A stretch of DNA of 64,000 nt from Candidatus Pantoea soli. GTDB lineage: Bacteria > Pseudomonadota > Gammaproteobacteria > Enterobacterales > Enterobacteriaceae. The stretch is taken from positions 248,001 through 312,000 of the forward strand of contig NZ_CP032702.1 in NCBI RefSeq assembly GCF_007833795.1, given 5' to 3'. Below, in pieces: positions 31,703 through 41,532 of this stretch. How positions within the stretch are numbered: position 1 is the first letter of the stretch; every line of letters begins with the position of its first letter. The notes below the pieces were generated by a model. It was not told the DNA's origin, did not search any database, and was given only the letters and a program-made list of their open reading frames with translations. The translations under genes were made by a program, and so were the position numbers.

Positions 31703-31736
31703 TGCTACACTCTGGAGCTGACTCCAGAGTCAAGCG
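31703..31736 (-). promoter_or_regulatory. ZntR-controlled promoter of zntA
   Basis: The inverted repeat ACTCTGGAG (31709-31717) / CTCCAGAGT (31722-31730) is the same as the ZntR operator of E. coli zntA. On the minus strand it lies between TTGACT and TAGCAT with a 20-bp spacer, the overlong spacing that MerR-family activators such as ZntR correct by twisting the DNA. Confidence 0.93.
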
Positions 31737-31752
31737 TCCGGCGGCATTTTCC

Positions 31753-32382
31753 TCAGGCGAGCCACAGCGAGCGCACAATCATGAAGTGCCCGGCAAAGTA
31801 GCAGGCGGCGACAATTGCGCTGTCAGCGCGGAAGCGACGACGGTAGTGGGTAATAAACCAGACAATGTTTGCCAGCAGCAGTAAACCCGCACCAATCAGC
31901 AGTGAAAAGCTGTAGTCGGTGGGGCGGAACACGTAGTTCTCAGCCGCCATCCAGTTCATCACCAGCGTCATACCAATCAGGGTGCAGATCGGCCAGCGCA
32001 GATCCTCCAGTTTTGACCAGATAATGCCAATCACCACGGCGCCCGTAATCAGGAACGCCAGCGGAATCGGCCAGTAGAAACTCATGGTCATGTGCGCGGC
32101 GAAACTGAGGGTGTAGAGCAGGTGTGAGAGGAAAAACGCGCCCAGTGCATACAGCATTTGCTGGCGCGGCAGCAGCATCAGTGCATCGCCCACCAGCGTA
32201 GCCACCAGCCCGGCCAGAATCAGGTAATCCGTGGTGTTAAGGGTGGGAGCCTGCCATGCCCATGCCACCAGCAACAGCAGGGTGACGGGTTTGAACAACC
32301 AGCGCTGCCACTGCGGGCCGCGATAGGAAGCGTCGACATACAACCAACCGGAAAAAAGGACTGCAAGGAAAGACCAAAGCAT
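31753..32382 (-). CDS. yhhN: YhhN family membrane protein
   Basis: 209 residues (E. coli YhhN 208) with about eight hydrophobic segments. The family pattern is visible: KPVTLLLL near 31, [10 protein letters not shown] near 63, SHLLYTLSF and [16 protein letters not shown]. YhhN belongs to the TMEM86 family, whose animal members are lysoplasmalogenases; the bacterial role is not settled. It is divergent from yhhM and upstream of zntA on the same strand, but zntA has its own promoter. Confidence 0.93.
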   Translation of the reverse strand: MLWSFLAVLFSGWLYVDASYRGPQWQRWLFKPVTLLLLVAWAWQAPTLNTTDYLILAGLVATLVGDALMLLPRQQMLYALGAFFLSHLLYTLSFAAHMTMSFYWPIPLAFLITGAVVIGIIWSKLEDLRWPICTLIGMTLVMNWMAAENYVFRPTDYSFSLLIGAGLLLLANIVWFITHYRRRFRADSAIVAACYFAGHFMIVRSLWLA

Positions 32383-32544
32383 TTTTTCTCCCTTTTGCGG
32401 GCAGAACGCCCGCTTTGATGAATTTTCCCAAAATCGCGATCTCAGTTTAAGTTACCGGCGGCAAATGTGACAATCGGGCAACTCTGGTTGTATGCTTTGG
32501 CGTCTTTATTTTTGCCACCGTCCACGCAAAGTGCGAGAGAAAAC

Positions 32545-32901
32545 ATGAGCAAACCACCGCTAATCTTTTTTATCGTTCTGGCGATTATTGCCATCCTGGC
32601 GACCCGTCAGTTTATCAAACAGCGGCGTGAAGCCGCGGTCAATGACGCTTCTCCGGTGCGCTCCATGAGCGTGCAGGTAAAAAACAAGCGCGAATTTCCT
32701 GCCCCGAATCGCCGATCGCGTCAGCGCGAAGAGATTGTCGCAGAAGAGATGAAGTACGAAGTCGGGTTTCACCCGCTGAACGGTGCCAGCGACTTTAAAG
32801 TTGCGGTCAGCGCCGGCGATTATCATCAGATGGACAAAGGCGTGAAGGGTGAACTGAAAATGCAGGGCACGCGCTTTGTGAGTTTCACGCCCGCGCAGTA
32901 G
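32545..32901 (+). CDS. yhhM: DUF2500 family membrane-anchored protein YhhM
   Basis: 118 residues from the ATG at 32545 (E. coli YhhM 119, starting MSKPPL likewise). One N-terminal membrane helix (LIFFIVLAIIAILATRQF) is followed by a basic linker (KREFPAPNRRSRQR) and a small soluble domain ending KGELKMQGTRFVSFTPAQ, typical of DUF2500. Function unknown. It is convergent with yhhL. Confidence 0.9.
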   Translation: MSKPPLIFFIVLAIIAILATRQFIKQRREAAVNDASPVRSMSVQVKNKREFPAPNRRSRQREEIVAEEMKYEVGFHPLNGASDFKVAVSAGDYHQMDKGVKGELKMQGTRFVSFTPAQ

Positions 32902-32921
32902 CGCCGCGGGCGTCCGGTGCA

Positions 32922-33191
32922 TTACATCTTCGGATAGTGCTTCTTCTGCCAGGCCAGCAGTTCAAAAACGCCAAAAAAGAAGATCTTAATCTGGGTCGCC
33001 CGGCTTAGCGCGGGGCCCTCTTTCGGCTGCGTCGCGCGCAGCAGCACCAGCTGCAGGCCGTGCATGATCACCATAAAGAACAGCGCGACATGCACAAAAT
33101 AGCGCAGCGGCGTCGGGAAGGGGTGGATCAGGTTAAGCAGCAGGAAAGCCCAGACGCAAATCATCAGCAAACGTCCCAGATTAAGCCACAT
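32922..33191 (-). CDS. yhhL: DUF1145 family membrane protein YhhL
   Basis: 89 residues, exactly the E. coli YhhL length, from the ATG at 33191. It has two or three hydrophobic segments (LLMICVWAFLLLNLI, YFVHVALFFMVIMHGLQL) and a cationic C-terminus (WQKKHYPKM). The start overlaps the rsmD stop by 11 bases, so the two are co-translated as in E. coli. Function unknown. Confidence 0.9.
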   Translation of the reverse strand: MWLNLGRLLMICVWAFLLLNLIHPFPTPLRYFVHVALFFMVIMHGLQLVLLRATQPKEGPALSRATQIKIFFFGVFELLAWQKKHYPKM

Positions 33192-33780
33192 CGCTTGTCT
33201 CCTGTTGGCGTTGATAAAGGCGGTAGGCCACCTGGCCGGCAATTTTTTCGCGGTACAGGTGCCAGCTGGCCGGTGCCAGCGGCGTGCCGTGCTCGGCTTC
33301 ACTTTCAACGTAGATCAGTGCGTCTGCTGCCAGCCAGCCGTTGTTTTCCAGCAGCGTCAGGGTCTCCTGCAGCAGCCCTTTGCGGAACGGCGGATCGACG
33401 AATACCACGTTATAGGGTTCGCCTGGCTGACTCAGCCACTGCAGCGTATTGGTTTGCACCACCTTACCCTGCGTGGCGCGCAGCGTGTGCAGATTTTGCG
33501 TCAGCTGCTGGGCGACGCTGCGTTCCAGCTCCAGCAGGGTTGCCGAGGCAGCGTAGCGCGACAGCGCTTCCAGGCCCAGCGCACCGCTGCCCGCAAAGCA
33601 GTCCAGACAGCGCGCCTGCTGGATATCGGCAGCCAGCCAGTTAAACAGGGTTTCGCGCACGCGATCGGTGGTCGGGCGCAGGCCGGCGCTGTCCGGCACC
33701 GGCAGTTTGCGGCCGCGCCACTGGCCGCCAATGATACGAATCTGGCCGGCGGCGCTGCTGTTGCGGGGGGATTTACTCAT
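33181..33780 (-). CDS. rsmD: 16S rRNA m2G966 methyltransferase RsmD
   Basis: 199 residues from the ATG at 33780 (E. coli 198); a GTG three codons upstream is an alternative start. RsmD methylates guanine 966 of 16S rRNA. The SAM-dependent methyltransferase pattern is clear: RIIGGQWRGRKLP near the start, DCFAGSGALGLEALSR as motif I and NVVFVDPPF as the catalytic N/DPPF-type motif. It is divergent from ftsY, the same arrangement as in E. coli. Confidence 0.95.
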   Translation of the reverse strand: MSKSPRNSSAAGQIRIIGGQWRGRKLPVPDSAGLRPTTDRVRETLFNWLAADIQQARCLDCFAGSGALGLEALSRYAASATLLELERSVAQQLTQNLHTLRATQGKVVQTNTLQWLSQPGEPYNVVFVDPPFRKGLLQETLTLLENNGWLAADALIYVESEAEHGTPLAPASWHLYREKIAGQVAYRLYQRQQETSDVA

Positions 33781-34011
33781 TTCGCTCACAACTCGTCATA
33801 ATTTGTTGCGTAGTTTAACGGGCGTAGCAGGCAGAAGAAACGTTAAAAAAGGGTGCTGTGGTGCGCTGGCTGGAAAGTGTTAGACTACTGAGTTGATATC
33901 ATGCGCGTAATTGCCTGATTTTTACGCGGCTCATGCGCTGAAAAGTGAATTTTTTATCCCCTGGGAACAGCGTGCTACCGGGAATAAGCCATCGAGGAGT
34001 GTGGTTACACA

Positions 34012-35616
34012 ATGGCAAAAGAGAAAAAACGCGGCTTTTTTTCCTGGCTGGGCTTTGGCAAAGAGGAACCGACGTCGCCACCTGCCGAAGAGCAGGTGCA
34101 GGAGCAGCCTGCCGAAGAGCAGGTGCAGGAGCAGCCTGTTGAAGACGCACAGGCGCCGGAACCTGCTGCTGAAGAGAGCGCGTTAACAAGCGCCGAAGCA
34201 CAGGCGGAAGAGACCGTTGCCGTCACCGAGCAGGTTGCAGCGCAGCAGGCAGAGCATCATGCCGAAACAGCGGCTGACGGCCCTGCTGCCACGGTGACCG
34301 CAGTCACTGAAGAAGTGCTGCCGGAAGAGGAACCGCTGACAGAGGTTGCACCGATTGAAGAAGTGCTGCCGGAAGAGGAACCGCTGACAGAGGTTGCGCC
34401 GATTGAAGAAGTGCTGCCGGAAGAGGAACCGCTGACAAAGGTTGCGCCGGTTGAAGAAGCGCAGCAGCCGAAAGAGGGGCAACCTGCGGCTCAGGTCGTT
34501 ACGCCGGTAGCGGAAGAGGCACCCCACAGCGCCGCGGAGCCGGAAGCCGAAGATGCACCGCTCAGTGACGAAGAGCTGGAAGCGCTGGCTCTGGCTGAAA
34601 CCTATGCGGAAGATGCGGAAGCTGCGCAGGATACCGTAAGCGATCTGCCGCTGGCGGCCGCGCCAATTGTCGCGCAGGAGCAGGAGCGTCCCACCAAAGA
34701 GGGCTTCTTTGCCCGTCTGAAGCGCAGCCTGGTAAAAACCCGCGAAAATCTCGGTTCCGGCTTTGTCAGCCTGTTCCGCGGCAAAAAAATTGATGACGAG
34801 CTGTTTGAAGAGCTGGAAGAGCAGTTGCTGATTGCTGACGTCGGAGTGGAAACCACGCGCCGCATCATCACCAGCCTGACACAGCAGGCCAGCCGTAAGC
34901 AGCTGCGCGATGCCGAAGCGCTGTACGGCCTGCTGAAGAGTGAGATGGCCGGCATTCTGGAGAAAGTGGATGCGCCGCTGGACGTCACCGGCAAAATGCC
35001 TTTCGTCATCCTGATGGTTGGCGTCAATGGCGTCGGGAAAACCACGACCATCGGTAAGCTGGCCCGTCAGTATCAGGCGCAGGGCAAATCCGTCATGCTG
35101 GCCGCCGGTGATACCTTCCGTGCTGCGGCAGTGGAGCAGCTGCAGGTGTGGGGGCAGCGCAACAACATTCCGGTGGTGGCGCAGCATACCGGTGCCGATT
35201 CGGCTTCGGTCATCTTTGACGCCATCCAGGCGGCGAAGTCGCGTCAGGTTGACGTGCTGATCGCCGATACCGCGGGCCGTCTGCAGAACAAATCGCACCT
35301 GATGGAAGAGCTGAAAAAGATCACCCGCGTGATGAAAAAGCTGGATGAGGATGCGCCACATGAAGTGATGCTGACCATTGACGCCAGCACCGGGCAGAAT
35401 GCCATCAGCCAGGCCCGCCTGTTCCATGAAGCGGTAGGCCTGACCGGTATCACCCTGACCAAGCTCGACGGCACCGCGAAAGGCGGTGTGATCTTCTCGG
35501 TCGCCGATCAGTTCGGCATTCCGATTCGCTATATCGGTGTCGGGGAAGGCATCGAGGATTTACGGCCGTTTAAGGCCGCAGACTTTATTGAGGCACTGTT
35601 TGCCCGAGAGGAATAA
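34012..35616 (+). CDS. ftsY: Signal recognition particle receptor FtsY
   Basis: FtsY docks SRP-bound ribosomes at the membrane. 534 residues (E. coli 497). The N-terminus MAKEKKRGFFSWLGFG is the lipid-binding helix. A long acidic A domain (to about 225) follows, containing two repeat tracts: a 9-residue unit PAEEQVQEQ twice, and a 16-residue unit EEVLPEEEPLTEVAPI three times. The NG GTPase domain has GVNGVGKTTTIGK, DTAGRLQNK and TKLDGTAKGG. First gene of ftsYEX, preceded by GAGGAG. The extra length over E. coli is in the acidic repeat region. Confidence 0.97.
   Translation: MAKEKKRGFFSWLGFGKEEPTSPPAEEQVQEQPAEEQVQEQPVEDAQAPEPAAEESALTSAEAQAEETVAVTEQVAAQQAEHHAETAADGPAATVTAVTEEVLPEEEPLTEVAPIEEVLPEEEPLTEVAPIEEVLPEEEPLTKVAPVEEAQQPKEGQPAAQVVTPVAEEAPHSAAEPEAEDAPLSDEELEALALAETYAEDAEAAQDTVSDLPLAAAPIVAQEQERPTKEGFFARLKRSLVKTRENLGSGFVSLFRGKKIDDELFEELEEQLLIADVGVETTRRIITSLTQQASRKQLRDAEALYGLLKSEMAGILEKVDAPLDVTGKMPFVILMVGVNGVGKTTTIGKLARQYQAQGKSVMLAAGDTFRAAAVEQLQVWGQRNNIPVVAQHTGADSASVIFDAIQAAKSRQVDVLIADTAGRLQNKSHLMEELKKITRVMKKLDEDAPHEVMLTIDASTGQNAISQARLFHEAVGLTGITLTKLDGTAKGGVIFSVADQFGIPIRYIGVGEGIEDLRPFKAADFIEALFAREE
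34081..34134 (+). repeat. Two exact 27-bp tandem copies in ftsY
   Basis: Bases 34081-34107 and 34108-34134 are identical and encode PAEEQVQEQ twice in the acidic domain of FtsY. A third, degraded copy begins with PVED. Confidence 0.95.
34309..34452 (+). repeat. Three 48-bp tandem copies in ftsY
   Basis: Units at 34309-34356, 34357-34404 and 34405-34452 differ at only a few bases and encode EEVLPEEEPLTEVAPI, the same again, and EEVLPEEEPLTKVAPV. The near identity at DNA level implies recent duplication; copy number is likely to vary between strains. Confidence 0.95.
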
Positions 35617-35621
35617 CTGGG

Positions 35622-36290
35622 ATGATTCGCTTTGAAGAGGTCAGTAAGGCTTATCTGGGAGGCCGCCAGGCGCTGCAGGGCGTGGATTTTCATCTGCGTC
35701 CCGGCGAAATGGCATTCCTGACCGGCCATTCCGGCGCGGGAAAAAGTACCTTACTGAAGCTGATTTGTGGCATTGAGCGCCCGAGCGCCGGGCAAATCTG
35801 GTTCAGCGGCCACGATATCTCGCGGCTGCGCCACAGCGAAGTGCCGTTCCTGCGGCGTCAGATCGGCATGATCTTCCAGGATCACCATCTGCTGATGGAT
35901 CGTTCGGTATATGACAACGTCGCCATCCCGCTGATTATCTCCGGCGCCAGTGGCGAAGACATTCGTCGTCGCGTCTCGGCCGCGCTGGATAAAGTGGGCC
36001 TGCTCGACAAAGCGAAAAGCTACCCGATTCAGCTCTCCGGCGGTGAACAGCAGCGCGTGGGCATTGCCCGTGCGGTGGTAAACAAACCGGCCGTGCTGCT
36101 GGCGGATGAACCCACCGGTAACCTGGATAACGCGTTGTCTGAAGATATTCTGCGCCTGTTTGAAGAGTTCAACCGCGTCGGCGTTACGGTGCTGATGGCA
36201 ACACACGATATCGGGCTGATTTCACGCCGCCATTACCGCGTGATGACGCTCAATCAGGGACGTCTGCACGGAGGCCACGATGGTCAATAA
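35622..36290 (+). CDS. ftsE: Cell division ATP-binding protein FtsE
   Basis: 222 residues, as in E. coli. ABC ATPase motifs: Walker [14 protein letters not shown]-loop FQDHHLL, signature LSGGEQQR, Walker [14 protein letters not shown]. With FtsX it forms an inner-membrane complex that activates septal peptidoglycan hydrolases through EnvC. It starts six bases after ftsY and overlaps ftsX by 11 bases. Confidence 0.97.
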   Translation: MIRFEEVSKAYLGGRQALQGVDFHLRPGEMAFLTGHSGAGKSTLLKLICGIERPSAGQIWFSGHDISRLRHSEVPFLRRQIGMIFQDHHLLMDRSVYDNVAIPLIISGASGEDIRRRVSAALDKVGLLDKAKSYPIQLSGGEQQRVGIARAVVNKPAVLLADEPTGNLDNALSEDILRLFEEFNRVGVTVLMATHDIGLISRRHYRVMTLNQGRLHGGHDGQ

Positions 36291-37266
36291 ACGTAACAAG
36301 CGCCCGGCGGCGACAAAAACCGCGAAGCAGCCGTCGAAAAGCAAAGCGCTGAAGGGCGGCTGGCAGGAGCAGTGGCGCTACGCGTGGCGCGGCACGCTGT
36401 CCGACATGTATCGTCAGCCGCTGGCGACGCTACTGACGGTGATGGTGATTGCTATCTCCCTGACGCTGCCCAGCGTGTGCTACATGGTGTGGAAAAACGT
36501 CAGTCAGGCAGCAACGCAGTGGTATCCGGCGCCGCAGCTAACGGTGTATCTGGATAAGGCGCTGGATGACACCGCCGCTGAGAACGTCACCGCAGAGCTG
36601 AAAAAGCTGGATGGCGTGGACAACGTGAATTATCTGACGCGCGAAGAGGCGCTGAATGAGTTCCGCAACTGGTCTGGTTTTGGTGGCGCCATGGATATGC
36701 TGGAGCAGAATCCGCTGCCGGCGGTCGCTATCATTACGCCAAAGCTTAACTTCCAGAATTCGGACACCATGGCAAACCTGCGCGATCGGGTGGCGAAAGT
36801 GCAGGGCGTGGAAGAGGTGCGGATGGATGACAGCTGGTTCGCCCGCCTGGCGGCGCTGACCGGGCTGGTGGGCCAGATCGCCTCCATGATTGGCCTGCTG
36901 ATGGTGGTGGCGGTGTTCCTGGTGATTGGTAACAGCGTGCGGCTCAGTATTTTTGCCCGCCGCGATACCATCAATGTGCAGAAGCTGATCGGCGCCACCG
37001 ACGGCTTCATTTTGCGGCCCTTCCTGTATGGCGGTGCGCTGCTGGGTTTTGCCGGCGCGGTGCTCTCGCTGATTTTGTCCGAAGTGCTGGTGCTGCGCCT
37101 GCAATCGGTAGTGGCGCAGGTGGCTTCGGTGTTCGGCACGACCTTTGTGCTGGAAGGCTTCTCGTGGGATGAAGGCCTGCTGCTGCTGCTGATCGCGGCT
37201 ATCATCGGCTGGATTGCTGCCTGGCTGGCAACCGTTCAACATTTACGCCGTTTTACGCCGCAGTAA
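36280..37266 (+). CDS. ftsX: Cell division membrane protein FtsX
   Basis: 328 residues with a basic cytoplasmic N-terminus ([19 protein letters not shown]), a first membrane helix near 45-65, a periplasmic domain (about 75-200, with [15 protein letters not shown]) that binds EnvC, and three C-terminal helices, ending [13 protein letters not shown]. coli FtsX is 352 residues; the difference is mostly in the N-terminal tail. Partner of FtsE, whose gene it overlaps. rpoH follows after its own promoters. Confidence 0.96.
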   Translation: MVNKRNKRPAATKTAKQPSKSKALKGGWQEQWRYAWRGTLSDMYRQPLATLLTVMVIAISLTLPSVCYMVWKNVSQAATQWYPAPQLTVYLDKALDDTAAENVTAELKKLDGVDNVNYLTREEALNEFRNWSGFGGAMDMLEQNPLPAVAIITPKLNFQNSDTMANLRDRVAKVQGVEEVRMDDSWFARLAALTGLVGQIASMIGLLMVVAVFLVIGNSVRLSIFARRDTINVQKLIGATDGFILRPFLYGGALLGFAGAVLSLILSEVLVLRLQSVVAQVASVFGTTFVLEGFSWDEGLLLLLIAAIIGWIAAWLATVQHLRRFTPQ

Positions 37267-37381
37267 CCCCTGGCAACGTTTTTTTGATATACTGTTCCTC
37301 TGCTGCTGGTGTTTCGGACGCAGAGGAATGCTCCGATTTTCCCCGCCGTCATCTGTGCGTAAAATATTCACTGCTATAATT

Positions 37382-37409
37382 GAACTTGTGGATAACTTTG
37401 ACGTCCAAG
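37382..37409 (+). promoter_or_regulatory. Candidate sigma-E promoter of rpoH
   Basis: GAACTT (37382-37387) is followed after 16 bp by TCCAAG. The GAACTTGTGGATAA block matches the start of the sigma-E promoter of E. coli rpoH, but the -10 here is a weaker fit to TCTGA. Assigned by conserved position and the -35 element. Confidence 0.5.
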
Positions 37410-37506
37410 TAGCACAGATTGCTTCTGGTTTTCCGGTGACGCTGACATACTGTAGCGTCTGCGCAGGGAACCGTGCAGCAATTCCATTGAATTTGTGAGG
37501 GTTTGA

Positions 37507-38364
37507 ATGACCAAAGAAATGCAAACTTTAGCGATTGCTCCTCTGGGCAACCTGGAATCTTATGTTCGGGCTGCCAACAACTGGCCGGTATTAACGGCAG
37601 AAGAGGAAAAAGCACTGGCGGAGAAGCTGCATTACCAGGGCGATCTGGATGCAGCCAAGACGCTGATCCTGTCTCACCTGCGCTTTGTTGTTCATATCGC
37701 TCGTAACTACTCCGGCTATGGCCTGCCGCAGGCAGACCTGATCCAGGAAGGTAACATCGGCCTGATGAAGGCGGTGCGTCGCTTCAATCCGGAAGTGGGT
37801 GTGCGTCTGGTCTCCTTTGCCGTGCACTGGATTAAAGCGGAAATTCACGAATATGTGCTGCGCAACTGGCGTATCGTGAAGGTCGCTACCACGAAAGCAC
37901 AGCGTAAGCTGTTCTTTAACCTGCGTAAAACCAAGCAGCGTCTGGGCTGGTTCAACCAGGATGAAGTGGAAATGGTGGCGCGCGAGCTGGGCGTCAGCAG
38001 CAAAGACGTGCTGGAAATGGAATCCCGCATGGCGGCGCAGGATATGACCTTCGACATGTCGTCTGACGACGATGCCGGTGAAGGCAAGCCAATGGCACCG
38101 GTGCTGTATCTGCAGGATAAAACCTCTGACTTTGCCGATGGCATTGAAGAGGATAACTGGGATGCGCACGCGGCAGACAAGCTGAGCGATGCGATGCTGA
38201 GCCTCGACGAGCGCAGCCAGCACATCATCCGCGCCCGCTGGCTGGATGATGATAACAAGACCACGCTGCAGGAGCTGGCCGATCAGTATGGCGTTTCCGC
38301 CGAGCGCGTGCGCCAGCTGGAAAAAAATGCCATGAAGAAACTGCGTATGGCTATCGAAGCCTGA
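37507..38364 (+). CDS. rpoH: Heat-shock sigma factor RpoH (sigma-32)
   Basis: 285 residues (E. coli 284). Region 2 includes [19 protein letters not shown], and the RpoH-specific box [16 protein letters not shown] lies near 130-145. Region 4 ([20 protein letters not shown]) closes the protein. RpoH directs RNA polymerase to chaperone and protease genes. In E. coli its translation is held down at low temperature by mRNA structure reaching into the 5' coding region; the conserved start here is compatible but I did not fold it. A clear terminator follows. Confidence 0.98.
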   Translation: MTKEMQTLAIAPLGNLESYVRAANNWPVLTAEEEKALAEKLHYQGDLDAAKTLILSHLRFVVHIARNYSGYGLPQADLIQEGNIGLMKAVRRFNPEVGVRLVSFAVHWIKAEIHEYVLRNWRIVKVATTKAQRKLFFNLRKTKQRLGWFNQDEVEMVARELGVSSKDVLEMESRMAAQDMTFDMSSDDDAGEGKPMAPVLYLQDKTSDFADGIEEDNWDAHAADKLSDAMLSLDERSQHIIRARWLDDDNKTTLQELADQYGVSAERVRQLEKNAMKKLRMAIEA

Positions 38365-38383
38365 TAAAACTCAGGCACAGAAG

Positions 38384-38409
38384 GGGCGACCACCGGGTCG
38401 CCCTTTTTT
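38384..38409 (+). terminator. rpoH intrinsic terminator
   Basis: Stem GGGCGACC/GGTCGCCC with a four-base loop, then six T residues, 20 bp after the rpoH stop codon. Confidence 0.93.
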
Positions 38410-38531
38410 ATGCGCGAAAGAAGCCGCGGTGTAACCTGAACCGGACTGTGCCGGAGCAGGCGTGTCATATTCTCACGCTATGCGCCTCGCCTGAAACATG
38501 ACGCAGAGAGCGATGCCGGCCGGCCAGGCCG

Positions 38532-38933
38532 TCACAACTTCTCTGTCTGACACACCCAGCCGTCGCTCTGTGCGCGAAAGCCGCAGGCCTGCATAAAGGC
38601 TGCACGCACGCGTTGGTCATCCTCTCCGTCATCCGCTACCCACCAGTGCGCCAGCGCGCCGTTCTGCGCCATCGTCTCTTCCAGCAGATATTGCCCGACG
38701 CCACGCCGCCGGGTGGCGTCACGCACTGACAGATGCGTGATGTTGCCCGTTGTCCCGCGAATCTCCAGCTGCAGCGCCCCCAGCAAGCGTGCATTAAAAC
38801 GCGCTGCATACAGCCGCTGCGTTTCAGTCAGGCTGGCTTCCAGCTGGTCTATGTCCTGCTGCGGCCAGATTTTCGCTAAGTCCAGTCGATCCTGCGGCGT
38901 CAGCGTGCTGATGCGCTGAATAGTGAGCTTCAT
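38532..38933 (-). CDS. panM: Aspartate decarboxylase maturation factor PanM/PanZ
   Basis: 133 residues from the ATG at 38933 (E. coli 127, also starting MKLTI). It has the GNAT acetyl-CoA-binding loop TRRRGVGQYLLEE. PanM (PanZ) binds pro-PanD and triggers its self-cleavage to the pyruvoyl enzyme that makes beta-alanine for pantothenate; with CoA it also inhibits PanD. AAGGG stands before the start. In E. coli it lies between livJ and livK; here livJ is not between it and rpoH. Confidence 0.92.
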   Translation of the reverse strand: MKLTIQRISTLTPQDRLDLAKIWPQQDIDQLEASLTETQRLYAARFNARLLGALQLEIRGTTGNITHLSVRDATRRRGVGQYLLEETMAQNGALAHWWVADDGEDDQRVRAAFMQACGFRAQSDGWVCQTEKL

Positions 38934-39336
38934 AACCCTTACCTGTGCTGGCTGAAAGGGCATAGTGTAGCGAATTTAGACAGTCAGAGCGCTGTCACTT
39001 TTTTGCGATGAAAAGAGGTCAAACGCCAGCCTGTTTGCCAGGATTGTGGAGTAAGCCAGTATCGATCGCCGAAAAAGCCAGCATAACGCGCTGGCAAGCT
39101 GGTGAAAATCCGGCCATAACCACCAGAGTATTCTGCTGTCCGGCCCGGTCAATACTGAATGTGTCAGTTGATTTACAGAAGAAAGTTCCTGTTTAATAAC
39201 CTGAAAAATAAAGTCTTCTTAACAAAAAATGCCAGAAAAGAGTGCTAACTCATTCTTCTGAAATCAGTTTCTCTCTTTGACTGGCTAAAAATAAACCAAA
39301 CACCACAGACACGACACAACAGATGGGGAAGTACGC
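38934..39336 (+). promoter_or_regulatory. Upstream region of livK
   Basis: About 400 bp between panM and livK with no convincing gene. It must hold the livK promoter; in E. coli this type of region responds to Lrp and leucine. I could not place a specific operator. Confidence 0.4.
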
Positions 39337-40464
39337 ATGAAAATGAGTAAAGGACGCGCGTTACTGGCAGGCTGCGTTGCGCTGGCCATGAGCCATGCGG
39401 TGCTGGCAAAAGATATTAAAATTGCCATCGTCGGTGCCGCTACCGGTCCGGTAGCGCAGTACGGTGACATGCAGTTCACCGGTGCCGCTCAGGCCATCAA
39501 AGATATCAACGCCAAAGGTGGCGTAAACGGTGACAAACTGGTGGGCGTGGAATATGACGATGCCTGTGACCCGAAACAGGCGGTTGCGGTGGCCAACAAA
39601 GTGGTCAATGACGGCATCAAATACGTTATCGGCCATCTGTGCTCCTCTTCTACTCAGCCGGCGTCAGACATCTATAACGACGAAGGCATTCTGATGATCA
39701 CCCCGGCGGCGACGGCACCGGAACTGACGGCGCGCGGTTATGCGGACGTCATGCGTACCACCGGTCTGGATTCCGATCAGGGGCCGACGGCGGCGAACTA
39801 CATCCTGGAGCAGATCAAACCCAAACGTATTGCCGTGGTGCATGACAAGCAGCAGTACGGCCAGGGCCTGGCAGAGTCGGTGCAGAAAACCCTGAAAGCC
39901 AAAGGCGGCAACGTGGTGCTGTTTGAAGGTATCACCGCTGGCGACAAAGACTTCTCTACGCTGATTGCCCGCCTGAAAAAAGAGAACGTCGATTTCGTCT
40001 ATTACGGGGGTTACTACCCGGAGCTGGGCCAGATTCTGCGCCAGGCTAAAACTGCCGGTCTGAATGCCGGTTTCATGGGGCCGGAAGGGGTGGGCAACGC
40101 CTCACTGTCTAACATCGCCGGTGAGGCTTCTGAAGGGCTGTACGTTACCCTGCCTAAGCGCTATGACCAGCTGCCAGAGAACAAAGCGATCGTGGATGCC
40201 ATCAAAGCCAACACCGCGTCCAACCGCAAAGATCCTACCGGTCCGTTCGTCTGGACCACCTACGCGGCAATTCAGTCGCTGGTGGCCGGGATTGAACGCA
40301 GCAAAAGCGACGAGCCGGATGCGATTGCCAAAAACCTGAAAGAGGGCGCGGCAGTCCCTACCGTGATGGGCAACCTGAACTGGGATGCGAAAGGCGACCT
40401 GAAAGGGTTCGAATTTGGCGTCTTTAAATGGCACAAAGACGGCTCTTCCACCGCCGTTAAATAA
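39337..40464 (+). CDS. livK: Branched-chain amino acid/leucine binding protein
   Basis: 375 residues with a signal peptide (ending HAVLA before [20 protein letters not shown]). The Leu/Ile/Val-binding type I periplasmic fold is clear from [36 protein letters not shown] with its two-cysteine pattern, and [17 protein letters not shown]. coli has two such proteins, LivJ (broad) and LivK (leucine-specific); only one is present in this window and its position is that of livK. Specificity may be broader than in E. coli LivK. First gene of livKHMGF. Confidence 0.93.
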   Translation: MKMSKGRALLAGCVALAMSHAVLAKDIKIAIVGAATGPVAQYGDMQFTGAAQAIKDINAKGGVNGDKLVGVEYDDACDPKQAVAVANKVVNDGIKYVIGHLCSSSTQPASDIYNDEGILMITPAATAPELTARGYADVMRTTGLDSDQGPTAANYILEQIKPKRIAVVHDKQQYGQGLAESVQKTLKAKGGNVVLFEGITAGDKDFSTLIARLKKENVDFVYYGGYYPELGQILRQAKTAGLNAGFMGPEGVGNASLSNIAGEASEGLYVTLPKRYDQLPENKAIVDAIKANTASNRKDPTGPFVWTTYAAIQSLVAGIERSKSDEPDAIAKNLKEGAAVPTVMGNLNWDAKGDLKGFEFGVFKWHKDGSSTAVK

Positions 40465-40480
40465 GCCGCACGCAGACTAT

Positions 40481-40577
40481 CCCTCTTCCCGCGGGAGAGG
40501 GCAGGACAGGGAAACCGCGCGCTGACACAGCGGGCTTTTCCCTGTCCTCACCCTCTGCCGAAAACGGCAGGGGGAAT
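40481..40577. repeat. Cluster of three hairpins between livK and livH
   Basis: Three inverted repeats stand in a row: CCCTCTTCCC...GGGAGAGGG (40481-40501), GGACAGGGAAA...TTTCCCTGTCC (40504-40548) and CTGCCG/CGGCAG extended by flanking C/G pairs (40551-40576). The CCCTCT...AGAGGG form resembles widespread interspersed intergenic repeats. Placed after the highly expressed binding-protein gene, it may protect or end the livK transcript. Confidence 0.7.
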
Positions 40578-40605
40578 TTATTTCGCTCCAGAGCAGGTCC
40601 TCATT

Positions 40606-41532
40606 ATGTCCGAGCAGTTTCTCTATTTCATTCAGCAGATGTTCAACGGGGTCACCCTCGGGAGCACCTACGCGCTGATCGCCATTGGTTACACCATGGT
40701 TTACGGCATTATCGGCATGATCAACTTCGCCCATGGCGAGGTCTATATGATCGGCAGCTATGTCTCTTTTATCGTGATTGCCGCCCTGATGATGATGGGC
40801 ATCGACACCGCGTGGCTGATGATCGCCGCCGGCTTTGTCATGGCCGTGATTATCTCCAGCGCTTACGGCTGGAGTATCGAGCGCGTGGCTTATAAGCCGG
40901 TGCGCGCCTCCAAGCGCCTGATCGCCCTGATCTCAGCCATCGGCATGTCGATTTTCCTGCAGAACTACGTCAGCCTGACGCAGGGTTCGCGCGATCTGGC
41001 GCTGCCCAGCCTGATTACCGGCCAGTGGACGCTGGGTGAAAGCAATGGCTTTGCCGCCACGCTCACCACCATGCAGCTGGTGATCTGGGTGGTCACCTTC
41101 CTGGCGATGCTGGCGCTGACGCTGTTCATCCGCTACTCGCGCATGGGCCGCGCCTGCCGCGCCTGCGCAGAAGATCTGAAAATGGCCAGCCTGCTGGGCA
41201 TCAACACTGACCGCGTCATTTCACTGACGTTTGTGATTGGGGCTGCGATGGCGGCCGTGGCCGGTGTGCTGCTCGGGCAGTTTTACGGCTCAATTAACCC
41301 GTTTATTGGTTTCATGGCCGGGATGAAGGCGTTTACCGCGGCGGTGCTGGGCGGCATTGGCAGCATTCCGGGCGCGATGATCGGCGGCCTGGTGCTGGGG
41401 ATTGCCGAAGCGCTGACCTCCGCCTATCTCTCTACCGAATATAAAGATGTGGTTTCATTTGCGCTGCTGATCGTGGTGCTGCTGGTGATGCCTACCGGTA
41501 TTCTTGGCCGTCCGGAGGTGGAAAAAGTATGA
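40606..41532 (+). CDS. livH: Branched-chain amino acid ABC permease LivH
   Basis: 308 residues (E. coli 308) with about eight membrane helices. Family pattern: [31 protein letters not shown] at the N-terminus and the cytoplasmic loop [20 protein letters not shown] that contacts the ATPase. With LivM it forms the channel of the high-affinity leucine/isoleucine/valine importer. Its stop overlaps the livM start (ATGA). Confidence 0.97.
   Translation: MSEQFLYFIQQMFNGVTLGSTYALIAIGYTMVYGIIGMINFAHGEVYMIGSYVSFIVIAALMMMGIDTAWLMIAAGFVMAVIISSAYGWSIERVAYKPVRASKRLIALISAIGMSIFLQNYVSLTQGSRDLALPSLITGQWTLGESNGFAATLTTMQLVIWVVTFLAMLALTLFIRYSRMGRACRACAEDLKMASLLGINTDRVISLTFVIGAAMAAVAGVLLGQFYGSINPFIGFMAGMKAFTAAVLGGIGSIPGAMIGGLVLGIAEALTSAYLSTEYKDVVSFALLIVVLLVMPTGILGRPEVEKV

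Noticed and set aside
34183..35427. 414-codon minus-strand frame opposite ftsY
   Set aside because: Antisense of the ftsY repeats and GTPase domain; no independent support.
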